Shown here piece by piece: positions 1-11,457 of a DNA stretch of 64,000 nt. Under the pieces are notes generated by a model. It had not been told where the DNA came from, ran no database searches, and worked only from the letters and a program-made list of their open reading frames with translations. The DNA is taken from NCBI GenBank assembly GCA_030762935.1, contig CM060888.1, forward strand, positions 116,075,468-116,139,467, written 5' to 3'. Source of the stretch: Hymenopus coronatus (lineage: Eukaryota > Arthropoda > Insecta > Mantodea > Hymenopodidae). A program made the translations under genes and the position numbers. Position 1 is the stretch's first letter; each line of letters begins with the position of its first letter.

Positions 1-140
1 TTTGTTTTACTCGAACTTCCAGACACTGTGGGGGATAGGGAATAATTCTGGCTAGAGAAAAATTCCCCACCCCAGCCGGGAATCGAACCCAGAACCCCCG
101 GGTGAGAAGTCAGCTCGCTGACCACATGAAGGCAGTCACA
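1..140 (-). repeat. tRNA-derived SINE (SINE-2), truncated by window edge
   Basis: On the minus strand a tRNA-like head (a GGTTCGATTCC-type B box near 70-85 and a gcgagctgac segment near 110-120) is followed by a body ending in a cccacag..tctggaagt stretch. The same sequence recurs at 22105-22240, and its 3' end recurs at 48291-48356. This shows a dispersed family rather than a tRNA gene. The real end of the copy may lie outside the window. Confidence 0.7.
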
Positions 141-407
141 TTCTCTTTGTTGCTGCATACAAGTCATTTATTTTAATGTCGATGATAAGCTGGTATTTTT
201 TCAATCATAATTTTCCTCCTGCTGAACATACCTATAATGAATTAACTTTAATCACCAAGTAATTCTAATATGGCAGATTAAAATAAGCTCGTGTATCTAC
301 ATCTATTCCTACTGTAAATATATGATGAGCTCATCCATCATTCTATGATGCTATTTCCCAGTTAGTTTCAGTATTTATTATTATTCCTATTTTTCCCCTA
401 ATTTTTT

Positions 408-1157
408 TCGCTATGCGTACTATGTACATAGTAAGTAGAGAAAGTATTGCATTTACCCAAAAATTCAATACCAAGATTTCACCGGAAATATACGTTTTAG
501 GTTCCACTGTTTCCAAGAAGAGTATTTTCAGAAAAAGATCCGTGTGTGTGTCTGTGAACACGATAACTCAAAAACGAAAAGTCGTAGAATACCAAACTCG
601 ATATTTAAGTTTGGTATCTTCCAGGGATGCTACACGAAGATTTTGAGAAAAGTTCTCCCTACCCCAACTACCCGCTTCGTGTAAAATTTTCGAAATGTTT
701 GATTTTTTCAAAAATGGCCCAAACGATTTTCATTAAAATACCGTATATCAAAGATTTTTATACGTCAAATAAAATGTACATCTTCAATTTACTGGGAACA
801 GCCTCTAAGACCTCTTTATTCTCAGTGAATTTTACTGAATTTTGCATAAGTAGTAAACCGTATGCTATACCATATGTATTATATTTTTTTCGTGGAATTG
901 GCCATTTCTGAGATATTCCTTGTTATTTGTTTCAGATTCGAAATACTTAAATGTTTCTCACACGGAAAGTTGTAAATTCCTGGCCCTGTGTAGAAATGAA
1001 TTTCAACCACATAGCAACCAGCTTTTAAAAGATTTGACTACGCTTTAACCTAGTGTATTACCTTATTTCCCTTCTGCTTATAGGTAACTAATAGAGCATT
1101 TCTGCTAATGTTTATCTCGACTAGTATGATCTTACATAATCACAGTGAATTGTTTCT
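408..1157 (-). repeat. FamA repeat copy 1
   Basis: Minus-oriented member of the ~0.88-kb FamA family. It opens with the terminal palindrome (GTACTATGTACATAGTA near 419) and GTAGAGAAAG. The internal GT microsatellite (540-556), the 'ctcaaaaacgaaaag' block and the body seen in the other copies follow. The far terminus (TCTGATGTG side) is missing where a SINE begins. Short ORFs in this stretch are not conserved between copies and are not genes. Confidence 0.85.
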
Positions 1158-1300
1158 ACACTAGCCGTGTGAAGGACAGGAGATGAAAAAGTAGAGCCAG
1201 ACTGAAATATTCAATAGCCGGGTTTTGAACCTCCAATTTTCGTCCAATTGCTCTGACATTGAGCTACTATGAAAATAATACCAACACAGCATTAAATGTA
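1158..1300 (-). repeat. tRNA-derived SINE-1, minus arm of inverted dimer
   Basis: This matches the reverse complement of SINE-1: agccgtgtg..ggacaggag, then the agtcagactgaaa-like block, a degenerate B box (gggttttgaacc) and an A-box region near 1255-1270. It abuts a plus-oriented SINE-1, so the two tRNA-like heads face each other. Confidence 0.7.
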
Positions 1301-1495
1301 CTTTACTGGGAAACATGTGAGACTGTTGAGGAATTTAATATCATGCTGGTATGTTGCCATAGTAGTTAAGTGGTTGGAGCAACCAGTTAAACCGGGAGAT
1401 CCGTGGTTCAAATCCCGGCAATGGATTAATTTTTTTCAGTTTGACTACCTATCTAACTCCTGTGCTACACACGGCTTGTGTGAATTAAGTTTTCT
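1301..1495 (+). repeat. tRNA-derived SINE-1, plus arm of inverted dimer
   Basis: The tRNA-like head (gttgccatagtagttaagtgg) carries A- and B-box sequences, the latter a clear GGTTCAAATCC at about 1407-1417. The SINE-1 tail (ttcagtttgactacctatc..ctacacacggcttgtgtga) follows. The upstream aaacatgtgagactgttgagg segment is the standard SINE-1 5' flank. It is a pseudo-tRNA, not a functional tRNA: it is repeated, and the stems are only partly complementary. Confidence 0.75.
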
Positions 1496-1744
1496 AAGGC
1501 AGTTTCATTATTTATTATGAGTACCATTTTACTTGCTCTCCCTACTTTTCTATATTCACTAGTCTGTTTTCTATACTTCGTCACGACGTTAGTGTTTTGG
1601 TAATAATGTAACGCTCTAATATTGATCATTGGGATAGCCATGTTGAACATTTGTGCTCAAGGCTATCTAGATCCTCTCTTTTTGTTGAGACATCTGGAAT
1701 CTTTATAATCTACTACTAATGAGTGTAATATTTCGCTTTCAATA
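1496..1744. other. AT-rich spacer, nothing recognised
   Basis: I see no conserved motif, repeat or coding signal between the SINE pair and the hAT element. Confidence 0.5.
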
Positions 1745-1752
1745 GTCTATTA
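1745..1752. repeat. hAT target-site duplication, left
   Basis: GTCTATTA, identical to the 8 bp directly after the right end (4231-4238). The central TA matches the Buster-type target preference. Confidence 0.93.
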
Positions 1753-4230
1753 CAACGGTTCCCAACCGGTGTGCCCCGGCACCCTAGGGTGCCGTGTGAT
1801 TGACTAAGGGGTGCCGCGAGATATTGAGATAAACAAAAAAAAAATACCTTCTACTGAAGTCTTGTAAGGTCTTGAAATAAAATAAGTCAAATCAATTACT
1901 CTCATGCACGGCAGATGGTGATAATGGTCGATTCATTTCAATAATTCAGTTATACTAGTATCCCACAGATGGCATTACAGCTATACCTTGCCGAACATTC
2001 CGAGACTACTCGCTTCCTCACGAACATTCCCGAGACTTCGACAGATGAATATATAAAAGTGTACGCCGCTTGGCGCTTTCAGTTGTCTTCCTCGCGTTGA
2101 TTCACAGTGTTTAGCTATGGATAAGTTCATTGTTAAACGTAAACGCCACGACAGTGAAAGTGAACAGTCGGCTTCTACTGCTTGTTTTAAGAAGCCAAAT
2201 CTTAGTTTCTCCCGGACCGTCATAAAGAACCGTCACCACATAAAGAAGACAAACGAAAGAAAAGAACATACCAGGACAGTTACTTAGCGTATGGATTTAA
2301 GTGGAATAACAACGAGGAAAACCCTATCCCTGTGTGTTTAGTTTGTGGCGAAACACTTAGCAACGAGGCCATGGTACCTAGCAAACTGAAGCGGCATCTT
2401 ACAACAAAGCATCCTAGTGTGTCACAGAAAAGTGCAATGTATTTTTCACATATATTAGAAGGGGAGAAGAAAACAGCTGTGCGAATGGTAAAGAGAATGA
2501 ACATAGGTGATACTGCTCTTGAAGCCTCATTTAAAGTAGCAGAACTGATAGCTAAAAAAAAGAAACCTCATACTCTTGGAGAGTAAATCACTGGCCCTGC
2601 ATGTCAAGTTATAGTTTCAACAATACTTGGCGAAGGAGCAGCTAATCAAATTTCGAAAGTTCCTCTGTCCAACAACACAATCAGCCACAGGATATCTGAA
2701 ATGTCATGCAATATCAACAAACAAGTCACGGAGAAAATAAAAACTTATAGAACATTTGCTTTGCAAGTAGGCGAGAGTCTCGATATTGGTGACAAACCGC
2801 AACTCCTTGGATTCATCAGATATATTGATGAAAAAGATATTAGTGAACAGTTTCTGTTCTGTAGACCGCTGGACACTACAACCACAGGCCATGATATTAA
2901 TTCCTATCTCAATGACCATGATCTTTCATGGAAAGACTGTTGTGGTATATGTACAGATGGTGCACCATCTATGTCTGGGAAAATTAAAGGTTTTACTGCC
3001 AGAGCTCTCAATGAAAATCCATCCATTATTATAACTCACTGTTTTCTGCATAGAGAGGCATTAGTCGTGAAAGCGTGTAATGAAGATTTTGCTGAAGTGT
3101 TTAACCAAGTTGTGAAAATGGTGAACTATATGAAGACTCGACCTTTAAAGTGCAGAATTTTTGAACAGTTATGTCGCGCAACGGATGCAGCTCACACCTC
3201 TTTGTTACTTCACACAGAAGTAAGGTGGTTGTCGCGGGGTCGTGTATTGAACCGGTTTCTCGAACTTAAAGAACAGCTAAAACCTTTTTTTAAGGATGAA
3301 AATCAAGACACATTTCATGAGCTCTTACTAAGTGATTCTTGGTGTTTTGAACTGTCGTATCTGGCAGATATTTTTCATAAGCTGAATGAACTGAATGTTT
3401 CGATGCAGGGTCGACATGAAACAATAATCACCTCAACCAATAAAATGAAAGGTTTTAAAAGAAAACTTAGTTCTTGGAAGTCTACAGTTCAAAAAGGAGA
3501 TCTGTCGAACTTTCCATCTCTTCTTAATGTGGCAGGCAGGAATAAAGATCTGGGTAAACTGAAAGACCGCATTTGTGATCACTTATCAAGATTGCAAAAT
3601 GCAATAGATGCGTACTTTCCAACTATTTCCACTACGAATCTCGACTGGGTTGTCTCACCATTTGATTTCGTAGATAGTGCAGAGGAAATAGATTTCACTG
3701 CTTGCGAACGAGATGAATTTATTGATCTTTGCGCTGATTCCACACTCAAAGGTAAGTTCACCAAGAGTGAGGCGTCGGTGGCTAGTTTTTGGCTTCCACG
3801 GAGAGAGGAGTACCCTAACCTAATGAAGAAAGCAATTAACGCACTTTTGCCCTTTTCAACATCCTATCTATGCGAGCAAGCCTTCTCTGCTATGGTGACA
3901 ATAAAATGCAAAGCAAGAAATAGACTGAATAACCTTGAGGATGATTGGGTTTCACTGTCAACTGTAAGACCCGACATCACATATCTGTGCTCTAAGCATC
4001 AATCACAAGTTTCACATTAATCATTAATCGAACAAAATTTATTGATGTATTTTTACTTAGTGGTTGTAGTAAAGTTTACTGTATTATGTTATGGTGTACG
4101 TTATTATTATATACTATTTCAATAAATTAACATATTAAGCTTAATTTTCTTTTAATTCAAGGAAGGGTGCCCCTGGTGTTTAATGTTATTCCCAAGGGTG
4201 CCGTGAACTTCAAAAGGTTGGGAAACACTG
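1753..4230 (+). mobile_element. Complete Buster-type hAT DNA transposon (2,478 bp), coding-defective
   Basis: The ends are imperfect terminal inverted repeats: the left starts CAACGGTTCCCAACC and the right, read inward, starts CAGTGTTTCCCAACC. Both are followed by related subterminal blocks (ggcaccctagggtgcc on the left, gggtgccgtgaac on the right). An identical 8-bp duplication GTCTATTA flanks the element at 1745-1752 and 4231-4238. It fits the nnnTAnnn target pattern known for the Buster group of hAT elements. The element holds one transposase gene broken by a frameshift and a stop, so the copy could move only if supplied in trans. Confidence 0.95.
2117..4020 (+). pseudogene. hAT (Buster/ZBED5-like) transposase, disabled
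   Basis: The product would be the nuclear cut-and-paste transposase of the surrounding element. The likely start is the ATG at 2117 (MDKFIVKRKRH..). That frame ends at a TAG near 2284, while the continuing homologous frame (..YQDSYLAYGFKW..) lies one register over, so a single indel falls around 2215-2240. A BED-type zinc finger (CLVCG..LKRHLTTKHP) is encoded at about 2335-2415. An in-frame TAA at 2584-2586 interrupts the second part. From 2587 to the TAA at 4018-4020 the frame is open. The RNase-H-like core shows CTDGAPSM (Asp codon 2956-2958), HCFLHREALVVK, HTEVRWLSRG and the C-terminal LCEQAFSAM (Glu codon 3874-3876). The usual first catalytic Asp of the LQVDES-type motif is Gly here (GGC at 2770-2772). 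Family assignment is by recognisable motifs. Confidence 0.92.
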
Positions 4231-4238
4231 GTCTATTA
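4231..4238. repeat. hAT target-site duplication, right
   Basis: GTCTATTA, the perfect partner of 1745-1752. Confidence 0.93.
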
Positions 4239-6777
4239 TATGGAATCAGAATGTGGGGAAATGATTCCATTGTAACAAAACTTCTGATTCTAAGAAAATA
4301 GATCCTCAAATCCAATGTAAATCTTATTTAAGAAAAAGTACATTACTATTTTTAATGGTATAAATTGGATGCTTATTAAAGGTGAAATAGTACCACCGAA
4401 GAGCACAGTAATGGTGTAATAATCTACAGATTCACACGAGATCAAACTCCCTTTTAATAGAACCATCAAATTATCCAAAATTAAAATTATCCAAAAAAGA
4501 ACTCAGTTGTATGCACGTAACAAAGGCATGTGTGAAAAATCCAGACTCCATTAAACGTTGGTCAGTTTTGCGAAAAATGGTTAAGTCATTCACGCACCTC
4601 TTGGCATTTATTTTTTCCAAACTACAGGTTCTATTGTTCTGTATACATTTATTGTGTACAAATTTTTGCGCCACGCAAGGGAGTATTGTATACAAAATTT
4701 GGTTCTCCAATATCTATTATTTTACAATGAAACATAAGCATATAAATTATGCCACGCTTCCAGAAGAAGAATATTAAACGTGGATCAATTTTCTATCATT
4801 TCGAAAATCCATTTGCAGAGATTACTGTAATGTTATCGTACACACGAAGGAAAAGGGATGATAATCAGAATAATAAGAACTAAAGAAAACACCATACGAG
4901 AAATCCATTCAATTTCGCGGGTGACCAGGCAGCTGCGGCCGGTGCGAAAGTAGCCATGAGGTGGCCGCAATGTGAAGGAAAAACACATGACTTTTCTTCA
5001 GAATTTTCAACAGTAAATTTCGGTCCACTCAAATGGATTTGCGAGGTTAGTGAAAACCACGAGTACTTGCTAAATTCCCGCTTCCGCAGATTGTACAGAT
5101 ATGTCCTTTTGTTTTCTCTCGGCAATAGTCACTTTTGGAGCAACAGTCTAACAATACTGATACTAAATTTATATTATTGTATCTACTTCCTTCTCCTTGT
5201 TGCGTTATTTGTGGTTAGCAACAAGAGTGTGTTCTATCAATTATTGGATTATAAAATGATATCTCTTGTAAGTAACGCCTCATTGTGGGGACAACTCCAC
5301 CGATTGGTTATCTGTTTCTTTTTTTATCAGGAACAACAGCGGTTGATTCAGCGTGTCCAGCGTCAACACTTCTTGTGTACATGAAATGCTGTACAGCACA
5401 GAAAAAACAAATGTCAATAGTGCCCAACAATGCATAACGCCTCAACGTCTCAACACTGTTTCTTCCATTACTATGTAATAATGAAAGATCTGAATATTTT
5501 AAGCTCCTCTACATCCTTTTGCCCTGCATGTCAGAAAAAATGTTACATATATGCACATTTTGTTACAAATAGAATATTAAAACTTCATTTGTAAGATTAA
5601 AACATTATGTTGAATATGTAGGAAATTGATTATTCACTAAGAAACTGCATCAACGAATTTAGATTCAAAATTCAGAGAAAAATACAATGTTTAATTACGG
5701 TCCACAAAAAAGAAGCCCTATAGCTTCAAAATACAGCATCACCTTTATATTAGGCTTGAAACAAGGTTCCATAGAATCCTTTCTTATACATTTACCGAAT
5801 AAATGATTGCATTGAGTTATAAAATTCGAATTTTAAGAGGAATTACATCTCGAGAATTTATCACAGACTCAACAGCGCGCTTTCGTTATGGCCGCGGAGT
5901 GAACAGAGTACCTAACAGACCTCCCGGAACATTTGCCGCTTTTAATAGCTTCTTACTCATTTTCACATGGGAAAATATGCATGTAATCAACAAAACGGCT
6001 GTTTGGTTAAAAGTTGGTTACATTTGACCCGTAATCGATCCATTATTCGCGGCATTGTCATAATGACACTCGTACAAGTCATTGCATTGTAGTTGTGATG
6101 AGCAAGACATGCGTCTAGGCTCGGTTCAAGGGAAATCTGAAGAGGAATTAACATTTCCTCGACCTCTTGAAGACCTCGTGATGATATGTCTAAACTTTGC
6201 TCATACATCTCGTGTTTCAGACGTTTATTTTTCCGCCTTTGACATCGAAATTGTTGAGCAGAGGGTGTTCTAACAACCTCTGTCCCGTCAACATGTGATG
6301 TAATCTCTCAAGTTATAGAGAAGCCAGCAGGAGGGTGCCTATGTGCCAGAGGTAGCCCATCAGTTGTCATGTCCATTTCACGATGATGGAGGATCGAGGG
6401 AGACATTCGTCAGCTGCTAGCGCAGAAATATCTTATACTTTATCACTAGAGGCAGAATCTTTAGTTACAGTGTTATCTGAACAAAGCAATAGACTTTCTT
6501 TGGCCTATGTGACATTTCAGAAGGAGTTCTGATAAAATAGTTAAGAGAAAAAGTAGAAGGAAGGGCTTTCTTAAAGTTCACCAACAGCAAAGGTGTTATA
6601 GAAGTATTTCATTATGTAAACTTTAGCAAAACATAAGTACAGCTAATATAAACCCCATTTTTTCACCTTTAACCTTCAGGAGCGCTGATCAATGTGGTAC
6701 TGTTATGATTAATATGTGCAGTTGTGAAAGAATTTGTTTACTTGTGGGCTGGAGAGAAGCTTCTTATCCTAATTTCC
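4239..6777. other. AT-rich stretch, no supported gene
   Basis: No repeat family or protein motif is recognised. The longest open frame (4956-5384 plus, 142 codons) has a hydrophobic middle but no known domain, and an overlapping minus frame (4880-5125) is equally open. I treat both as chance. A slightly GC-richer patch at 4915-5060 may be an old repeat fragment. Confidence 0.5.
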
Positions 6778-6779
6778 AA

Positions 6780-6806
6780 ACACACACACACACACACACA
6801 CACACA
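6780..6806. repeat. (CA)n microsatellite
   Basis: Uninterrupted CA dinucleotide run, ending where the interspersed repeat at 6807-7415 begins. Confidence 0.95.
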
Positions 6807-7415
6807 TAAATATACTAGCGGACCTGACAGACGTTGTCCTGTAGTCATGTCTTTATTTCGAAAGTTTAAAACTTTTTTGTAGGTTAGTGTGGCTGTTAAT
6901 TAACGCACTGTAAATTTGTTAGAAAATCATACAAAGTACTGACATCAATTCAACACTGAATTTGCAAAATGTATAGTTTCTTATGCACACCTTAAAACTC
7001 TTGAAACATTAATTCAATCTTATTGTAATATTTCAATTAATACAAGTTTTTTTTTTTGTTTTTTTTTTTCGTAATACAATAATAACACGAAGTTATAAAA
7101 TATTTTCCTGAATTTGATCGTAGCACCACCTGTCGGGAAAAACTGGGATTGGAATAAAATATTATTGAATATTCGATACTGCGATTGTAGCGCAGTCTGC
7201 CGGATCCAATCTAAAACATTTCAAAATCAACAACAACAATTTATAAATAAAAATGAATTAATAAACAATTTCCATTGAACCAAACTGAGAATCTAAACCA
7301 TTCTCGAATCCACTGGAACACACACACACACACAAAATTTAATTAAAATCGGTCCAGTCGTTTAGGAGGAGTTCAGTCACATACACACGCACAGAAGAAT
7401 TATATATATTGTTTT
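6807..7415 (+). repeat. Interspersed insect repeat, type uncertain
   Basis: The left end reads tagcggacctgacagacg ttgtcctg. The right part reads aaaatcggtccagtcgtt taggag, followed by cacacgcacagaag and a TA-rich tail (ttatatatatt). Both motifs resemble segments I have seen dispersed in insect introns. The class (non-LTR 3' end, or other) cannot be settled from one copy. A second short CA run lies at 7318-7334, and the copy has no coding capacity. Confidence 0.4.
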
Positions 7416-9394
7416 ACAGAGTAATAGATTTAATACAACAGTGATTACAGGTTGTTATATCAAGATTTAAAGGTAAAATAAAAGAAAACAGAACACTGTT
7501 CTGAGAATGTTATAATAACAAAGTATTGCGCATTCCTCACAATAAAGTTTGTTAGCAAAAATAAATGTTTTGTACACGTGAGAATTATTACAGAAGAAGG
7601 GGGCTACCTTATTGCTGATTATAATATGATAATCTCTTATGATGAGATCGAATTTGCGATTGGAATACTTTATTTTAGAAACTACTTATAAAATTAAATT
7701 ATTTGAATAAAATCCTCATCAAAAAGACATTGTACCTGAGGACTAAAGACAACTTGAGAAAGGATAAAATCAACATTAATTTAAGGATTAAAATTTAAAG
7801 TATGAAATTATATTTGCAATTGGACAAAGGAAACACTATAATAAATAACTACCATCATTTAAGCTCCAAATAAGAGTCAAGGAAGTTCAGAAAATAATAT
7901 TAAAAAAGGATGTGCAATGCTGAATCAATAGCTATATTGAATACGAGACCTGTAGCAGAAAATAAACAAAAATTGATATAAATTGATAATATTGCACACA
8001 GAGACTTAGATTACATGAAAGCCAAAATTTTGTTCATAGATTGATTTTATTAACAGTTTAGTATTTTGGATAGGATCATAAGTTATCCAAGCCAGTGCGC
8101 AACCACGCTCAAGAATCACTGCCCAATCCAATCCGAACAACTCCTAAAAAGGAGGGGCTCGAAACGCTCGAAATACTTTTGGTAACGTCAGAAGCACCAT
8201 GAGGAGTCCGCAGCGCCCACACTACGGTAGCTGAAGAAGTCGGAACCTTCCCCTACAGACATTAACTGTTGTTATTAATATTGTTGCTTTAGGAGCAACT
8301 ATAGTCTAACAATTTGTTCATAACTGTTATACAAGAGATGCTTTTTCCCCTCTTTAAGGCTGTCTAGTTTTGAGAACATCCACAATCTCACGAGCCGCTA
8401 CTGTATGTGTATCACATTATGCTGCAATATCTCTGACAGTGCGTCGACTGTCAGTCATGTGCTGCTAGAATGAGTTGCTCTAGCACACATGCTCACTTGC
8501 GGACCTTCCGGGCTGCCGAGCAACAGGTAAAGTTTTTAAGGTTTTATCTAGAGTACCTTTGATCATTTTATTTCTCTTACGGTAGATGATGGAGTGTTAG
8601 TTATGGTTTTTAATTTTTAACTTTTATCGCCTAATGTGTTTTTATCACCTTCTGAGTTTTAATAGGTATTTTATTGCCTTCCAGCTTTTAATATTTTTAT
8701 TGCTTTTACGCTTCATTTTTCGGCCTGGGTTTTTATAGCTTCGTTTCTTGATTTTAGAAATGGATAGTTTGCTTTTAGTCCTTTTAGCTGTAGTTTTATC
8801 TTGATTTTATGTATGGTTGTTGGCACGTTTTTTTTTTTTTTTTTGAGCGCCCTTAAACCTCACTTATCATCTCATTATCTCTGACGTATGTATACCCTTT
8901 CAAGAGCATATTTGCATTGGCTTCAAACACTATGATTCATCAAGCGATACAACCCGGAACTACGTGGTGTAAATTCCAGCTAAGTCATAGGACCCTTCAT
9001 TGCAGCTTCGTCCTAATCTTTATCTTCTTTTGGGAGTAACGGTTTCCGCCCTCTTGAGTACTCATCAGAGACAGGTCATGGAACGAGGTCATGGTTTATC
9101 GAAGAAAAATTACATATAGTGTAAAGTTCAACAGCTCAACATGCTTTGAAATGCAGATAGTCACAAACAAATATTATTAAATCCATTATAATATTTTAAT
9201 GGAGTAGCAAAAGTGTACAAGAGGTAGAATTTCTCTCCTGCGAGAGTAATAAATATTCAGCTTCGTTTAAATAGTTTAAAATAACTTCTATGATGTCCTA
9301 TAACCTCATAAAACCCTGCTCATTTTTGTTACTCGGTGTACTTAGCAAGAAATTCAAGATGAGAATCCAAAATGCGTCTTACAGGACACGTTAT
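7416..9394. other. AT-rich stretch, no supported gene
   Basis: Only T-runs (for example 8830-8844) and scattered low-complexity sequence. A small GC-richer segment around 8080-8260 has no recognised motif. A weak exon-like feature at 8470-8526 is listed separately. Confidence 0.5.
8470..8526 (+). other. Possible short 5' exon ending at a consensus splice donor
   Basis: An ATG at 8470 opens 19 sense codons that run directly into CAG|GTAAAG (donor at 8527), a strong donor consensus. There is no homology and no downstream exon I can identify, so this may be chance. Confidence 0.12.
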
Positions 9395-10087
9395 GCGTAT
9401 GTATGTATTTATTTCTCTGCAAGTGGGTATCACCCGGTGGCAGAGTTATATATGTATACAAGATATATAAACAATAAATCACAGCTACCAGTTTATGGCT
9501 TTGTAAGCTAGATATAATAGTTATTTACACAAATATGAAAACATTATTTTTTCTCTCAATTCAGATTAATTAATTTCATAATTAGAATCACCAACCAATT
9601 TAACATTTGTATTTACAATAATATGAAATCACAAGCCTTTCATTTAAGGAATATTTACAAAAATTATCCGACATTAAAATCAAGATTTTTCCTAAATTTC
9701 TTCAGAGACAGGGGACAACCCCGAAAGGCTGCTCCAGGCAATTCATTCCAGTCTTTTATGGTTCTATTTACAAAGGAGAACTTTGCCACGTCAGTTCTGT
9801 ATCTTCTACCCTTAATTTTGAACGGATGATCGTTTCGTGCATAGTAAGTTGGGTTTTCCAGTTTGTCAGTAACGTCCTCCCATGCGTTTAAGCAAGCGTA
9901 AGCTTTAAATAAAGCGCACAACCTCTGTTTCTCACGCCTAACTTTCAACGGCTCCCATTTTATTTCCTCAGCGTTTGGAGGCCCAAAATATTTACCCCTT
10001 TTTATGTATTTTATAGCCCTTTTCTGGATCTTTTCTAACGAATCAATTTGATTTACTCTATGCCCTTTATGTAAAATTACTGCAACT
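9395..10087 (-). mobile_element. 5'-truncated CR1/Jockey-like non-LTR retrotransposon, 3' end
   Basis: On the minus strand an open frame from about 10085 to 9664 encodes the C-terminal tail of a reverse transcriptase. It begins with a SLEKIQKRAIKYI segment (the common 'EKIQRRA' helix after the RT domain) and ends with FSFVNRTIKDWNELP followed by a FR/KK-rich end, the usual last conserved block of CR1/Jockey-type ORF2 proteins. The part encoding endonuclease and polymerase is absent, as expected from incomplete reverse transcription. A 3' UTR extends to about 9395. No clear target duplication was seen. Confidence 0.75.
9664..10085 (-). pseudogene. C-terminal remnant of non-LTR ORF2
   Basis: About 140 codons without a stop, lacking any start and the whole catalytic part of the protein. 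The recognised blocks are the basic EKIQKRA helix near the beginning and the WNELPG block near the end. It cannot make an active enzyme. CR1 versus Jockey clade cannot be separated on this tail alone. Confidence 0.75.
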
Positions 10088-10229
10088 AAGACAACATTCC
10101 GGTATTACTTTGAGATCACCAAGATTCCTCTGACATGAGAAATTCAGATTTATCTGAACAAGAGTTTACTAAACGACTTATTAAAGTTATTTAAAATACA
10201 GCCTACATGTCTGCTCGGATCGAAGTTCT

Positions 10230-10262
10230 TAGATCAGGTCCGATTCGATCAGGTCCGATTCG
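10230..10262. repeat. Short 15-bp tandem repeat
   Basis: The unit GATCAGGTCCGATTC occurs twice in tandem and is followed by degenerate variants (gatcacatccggtcc, gttccggtcc) to about 10280. No function is apparent. Confidence 0.7.
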
Positions 10263-10574
10263 ATCACATCCGGTCCGTTCCGGTCCCTAAACCGGATCCG
10301 ATCCGACCCACTGTGCCATCCGGCTCGGGCCAATATGTGTATTTTTATCAATAAATTTAAATTGCAGTTATTGTATTATATCACAAAGCGGCGCTGTCTG
10401 GAGTACGAGGGATTTGGGCTCCATTTTCCGTATGGTATGGGGATTCATTTTCTCCTTTAATAGGCCATGTAAGAAATGCCTTGGAACCAACAAAGGAATC
10501 CTTTACAGAAATATAGGTAGCTTGGGTCTTGGAATCTGCATAAAGTAAGAAATAAGTTATTGGATTAATTGTTT

Positions 10575-10630
10575 TTACACACAAGCCGTGTGAGAACAGG
10601 AGTTGGATAGGTAGAGTCAGACTGAAACAA
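10575..10630 (-). repeat. SINE-1 tail fragment
   Basis: aagccgtgtg..aacaggagttggataggtag..gtcagactgaaa is the reverse complement of the SINE-1 3' tail. It sits immediately upstream of a plus-oriented SINE-1 unit, another fold-back arrangement. Confidence 0.7.
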
Positions 10631-10649
10631 TTTATCCAATACCAATTGA

Positions 10650-10905
10650 CCCTAATAGTTGGCTATACTATGAATCCTGGGACAAGTACTTGCAACATTG
10701 TAAGTCGCCATTGGGGTTGTCATCTCAAAGTAATTTGAGAACACCTTGTGGTTTACCGGTAAACATACGAGTCAGTGCTATGCCAGCATGTTGCCATGGT
10801 TGCTCAGTGGCAGAGCAACCGGCTAAATATCGGGAGATCCGTGATTCAAATCCCGGCATTGGCATTGAATTTTTCAGTCTGACTCTACCTATCCAAGAAA
10901 CAAGT
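10650..10905 (+). repeat. tRNA-derived SINE-1 with its linked 5' spacer
   Basis: It begins with the SINE-1-associated spacer (taatagttggctatactatg .. acattgtaagtcgccattgg .. caccttgtggtttaccgg). Then come a tRNA-like head (gttgccatggttgctcagtgg) with B box GGTTCAAATCC-like gattcaaatcc at about 10843, and the tail tttttcagtctgactctacc. The spacer also links tandem units at 50531-51050, so it belongs to the repeat unit. Confidence 0.8.
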
Positions 10906-11457
10906 TCTTAATGCACCATACTACCCCTATTATTCAATCTCCCCGGGATGCCCTTATGTGGGTGAAGGAAAGGAAGCGGAGTTTGCAGCTACCGTGCTTT
11001 GGTAACATTAAATGCCTTTAGTGGACAATTTTATTGTTACTACTGTTACTGTTGCTATGCATCTGTGCATGCTGAAATCATTGCGAATAAAAAATATTAG
11101 ATTTTTTTTTTTTTTTTTTTTAAGGTTTTTCACTTTTACATGGAAAAGTTGTCGTTTTTTTTCTTTGTTTTCTTATAAATATCGATAATGATTTTGATAA
11201 GATTTATATAATAAAACATTTACATTCCAAATATACTATATTCGATGTCATAAATTAATTTTTCTTTGTCCTTTTTACAAGTCTATTAAACATAGTAGTT
11301 GGCTTGCACATAGAAGGAAAGGTTTAAAATTAAAATAATACTTTTTCCCAAACTCCTAATATATCTGCAGCTTTTCTGCTGCGTATCTCAATACATCATC
11401 CACTGGGGGAAGACCATATTCGTAGGTCATGAAATCTGATTCTAAGCCAATAAGAAA
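10906..11457. other. AT-rich stretch, nothing recognised
   Basis: Contains a 22-bp T-run (about 11101-11122) and no recognisable coding or repeat signal. Confidence 0.5.

Noticed and set aside
343..911. Several open frames of 70-95 codons
   Set aside because: They lie inside FamA copy 1. The corresponding frames are broken in other copies, so they are not coding.
1296..1520. 74-codon open frame
   Set aside because: Runs through the SINE-1 plus arm; not a gene.
4956..5384. 142-codon open frame on the plus strand
   Set aside because: No domain, hydrophobic low-complexity character and an equally open minus frame across it. No supporting context.
10230..10262. Direct repeats resembling a CRISPR array start
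   Set aside because: Two contiguous 15-bp units with no spacers, in eukaryotic DNA. A simple tandem duplication.
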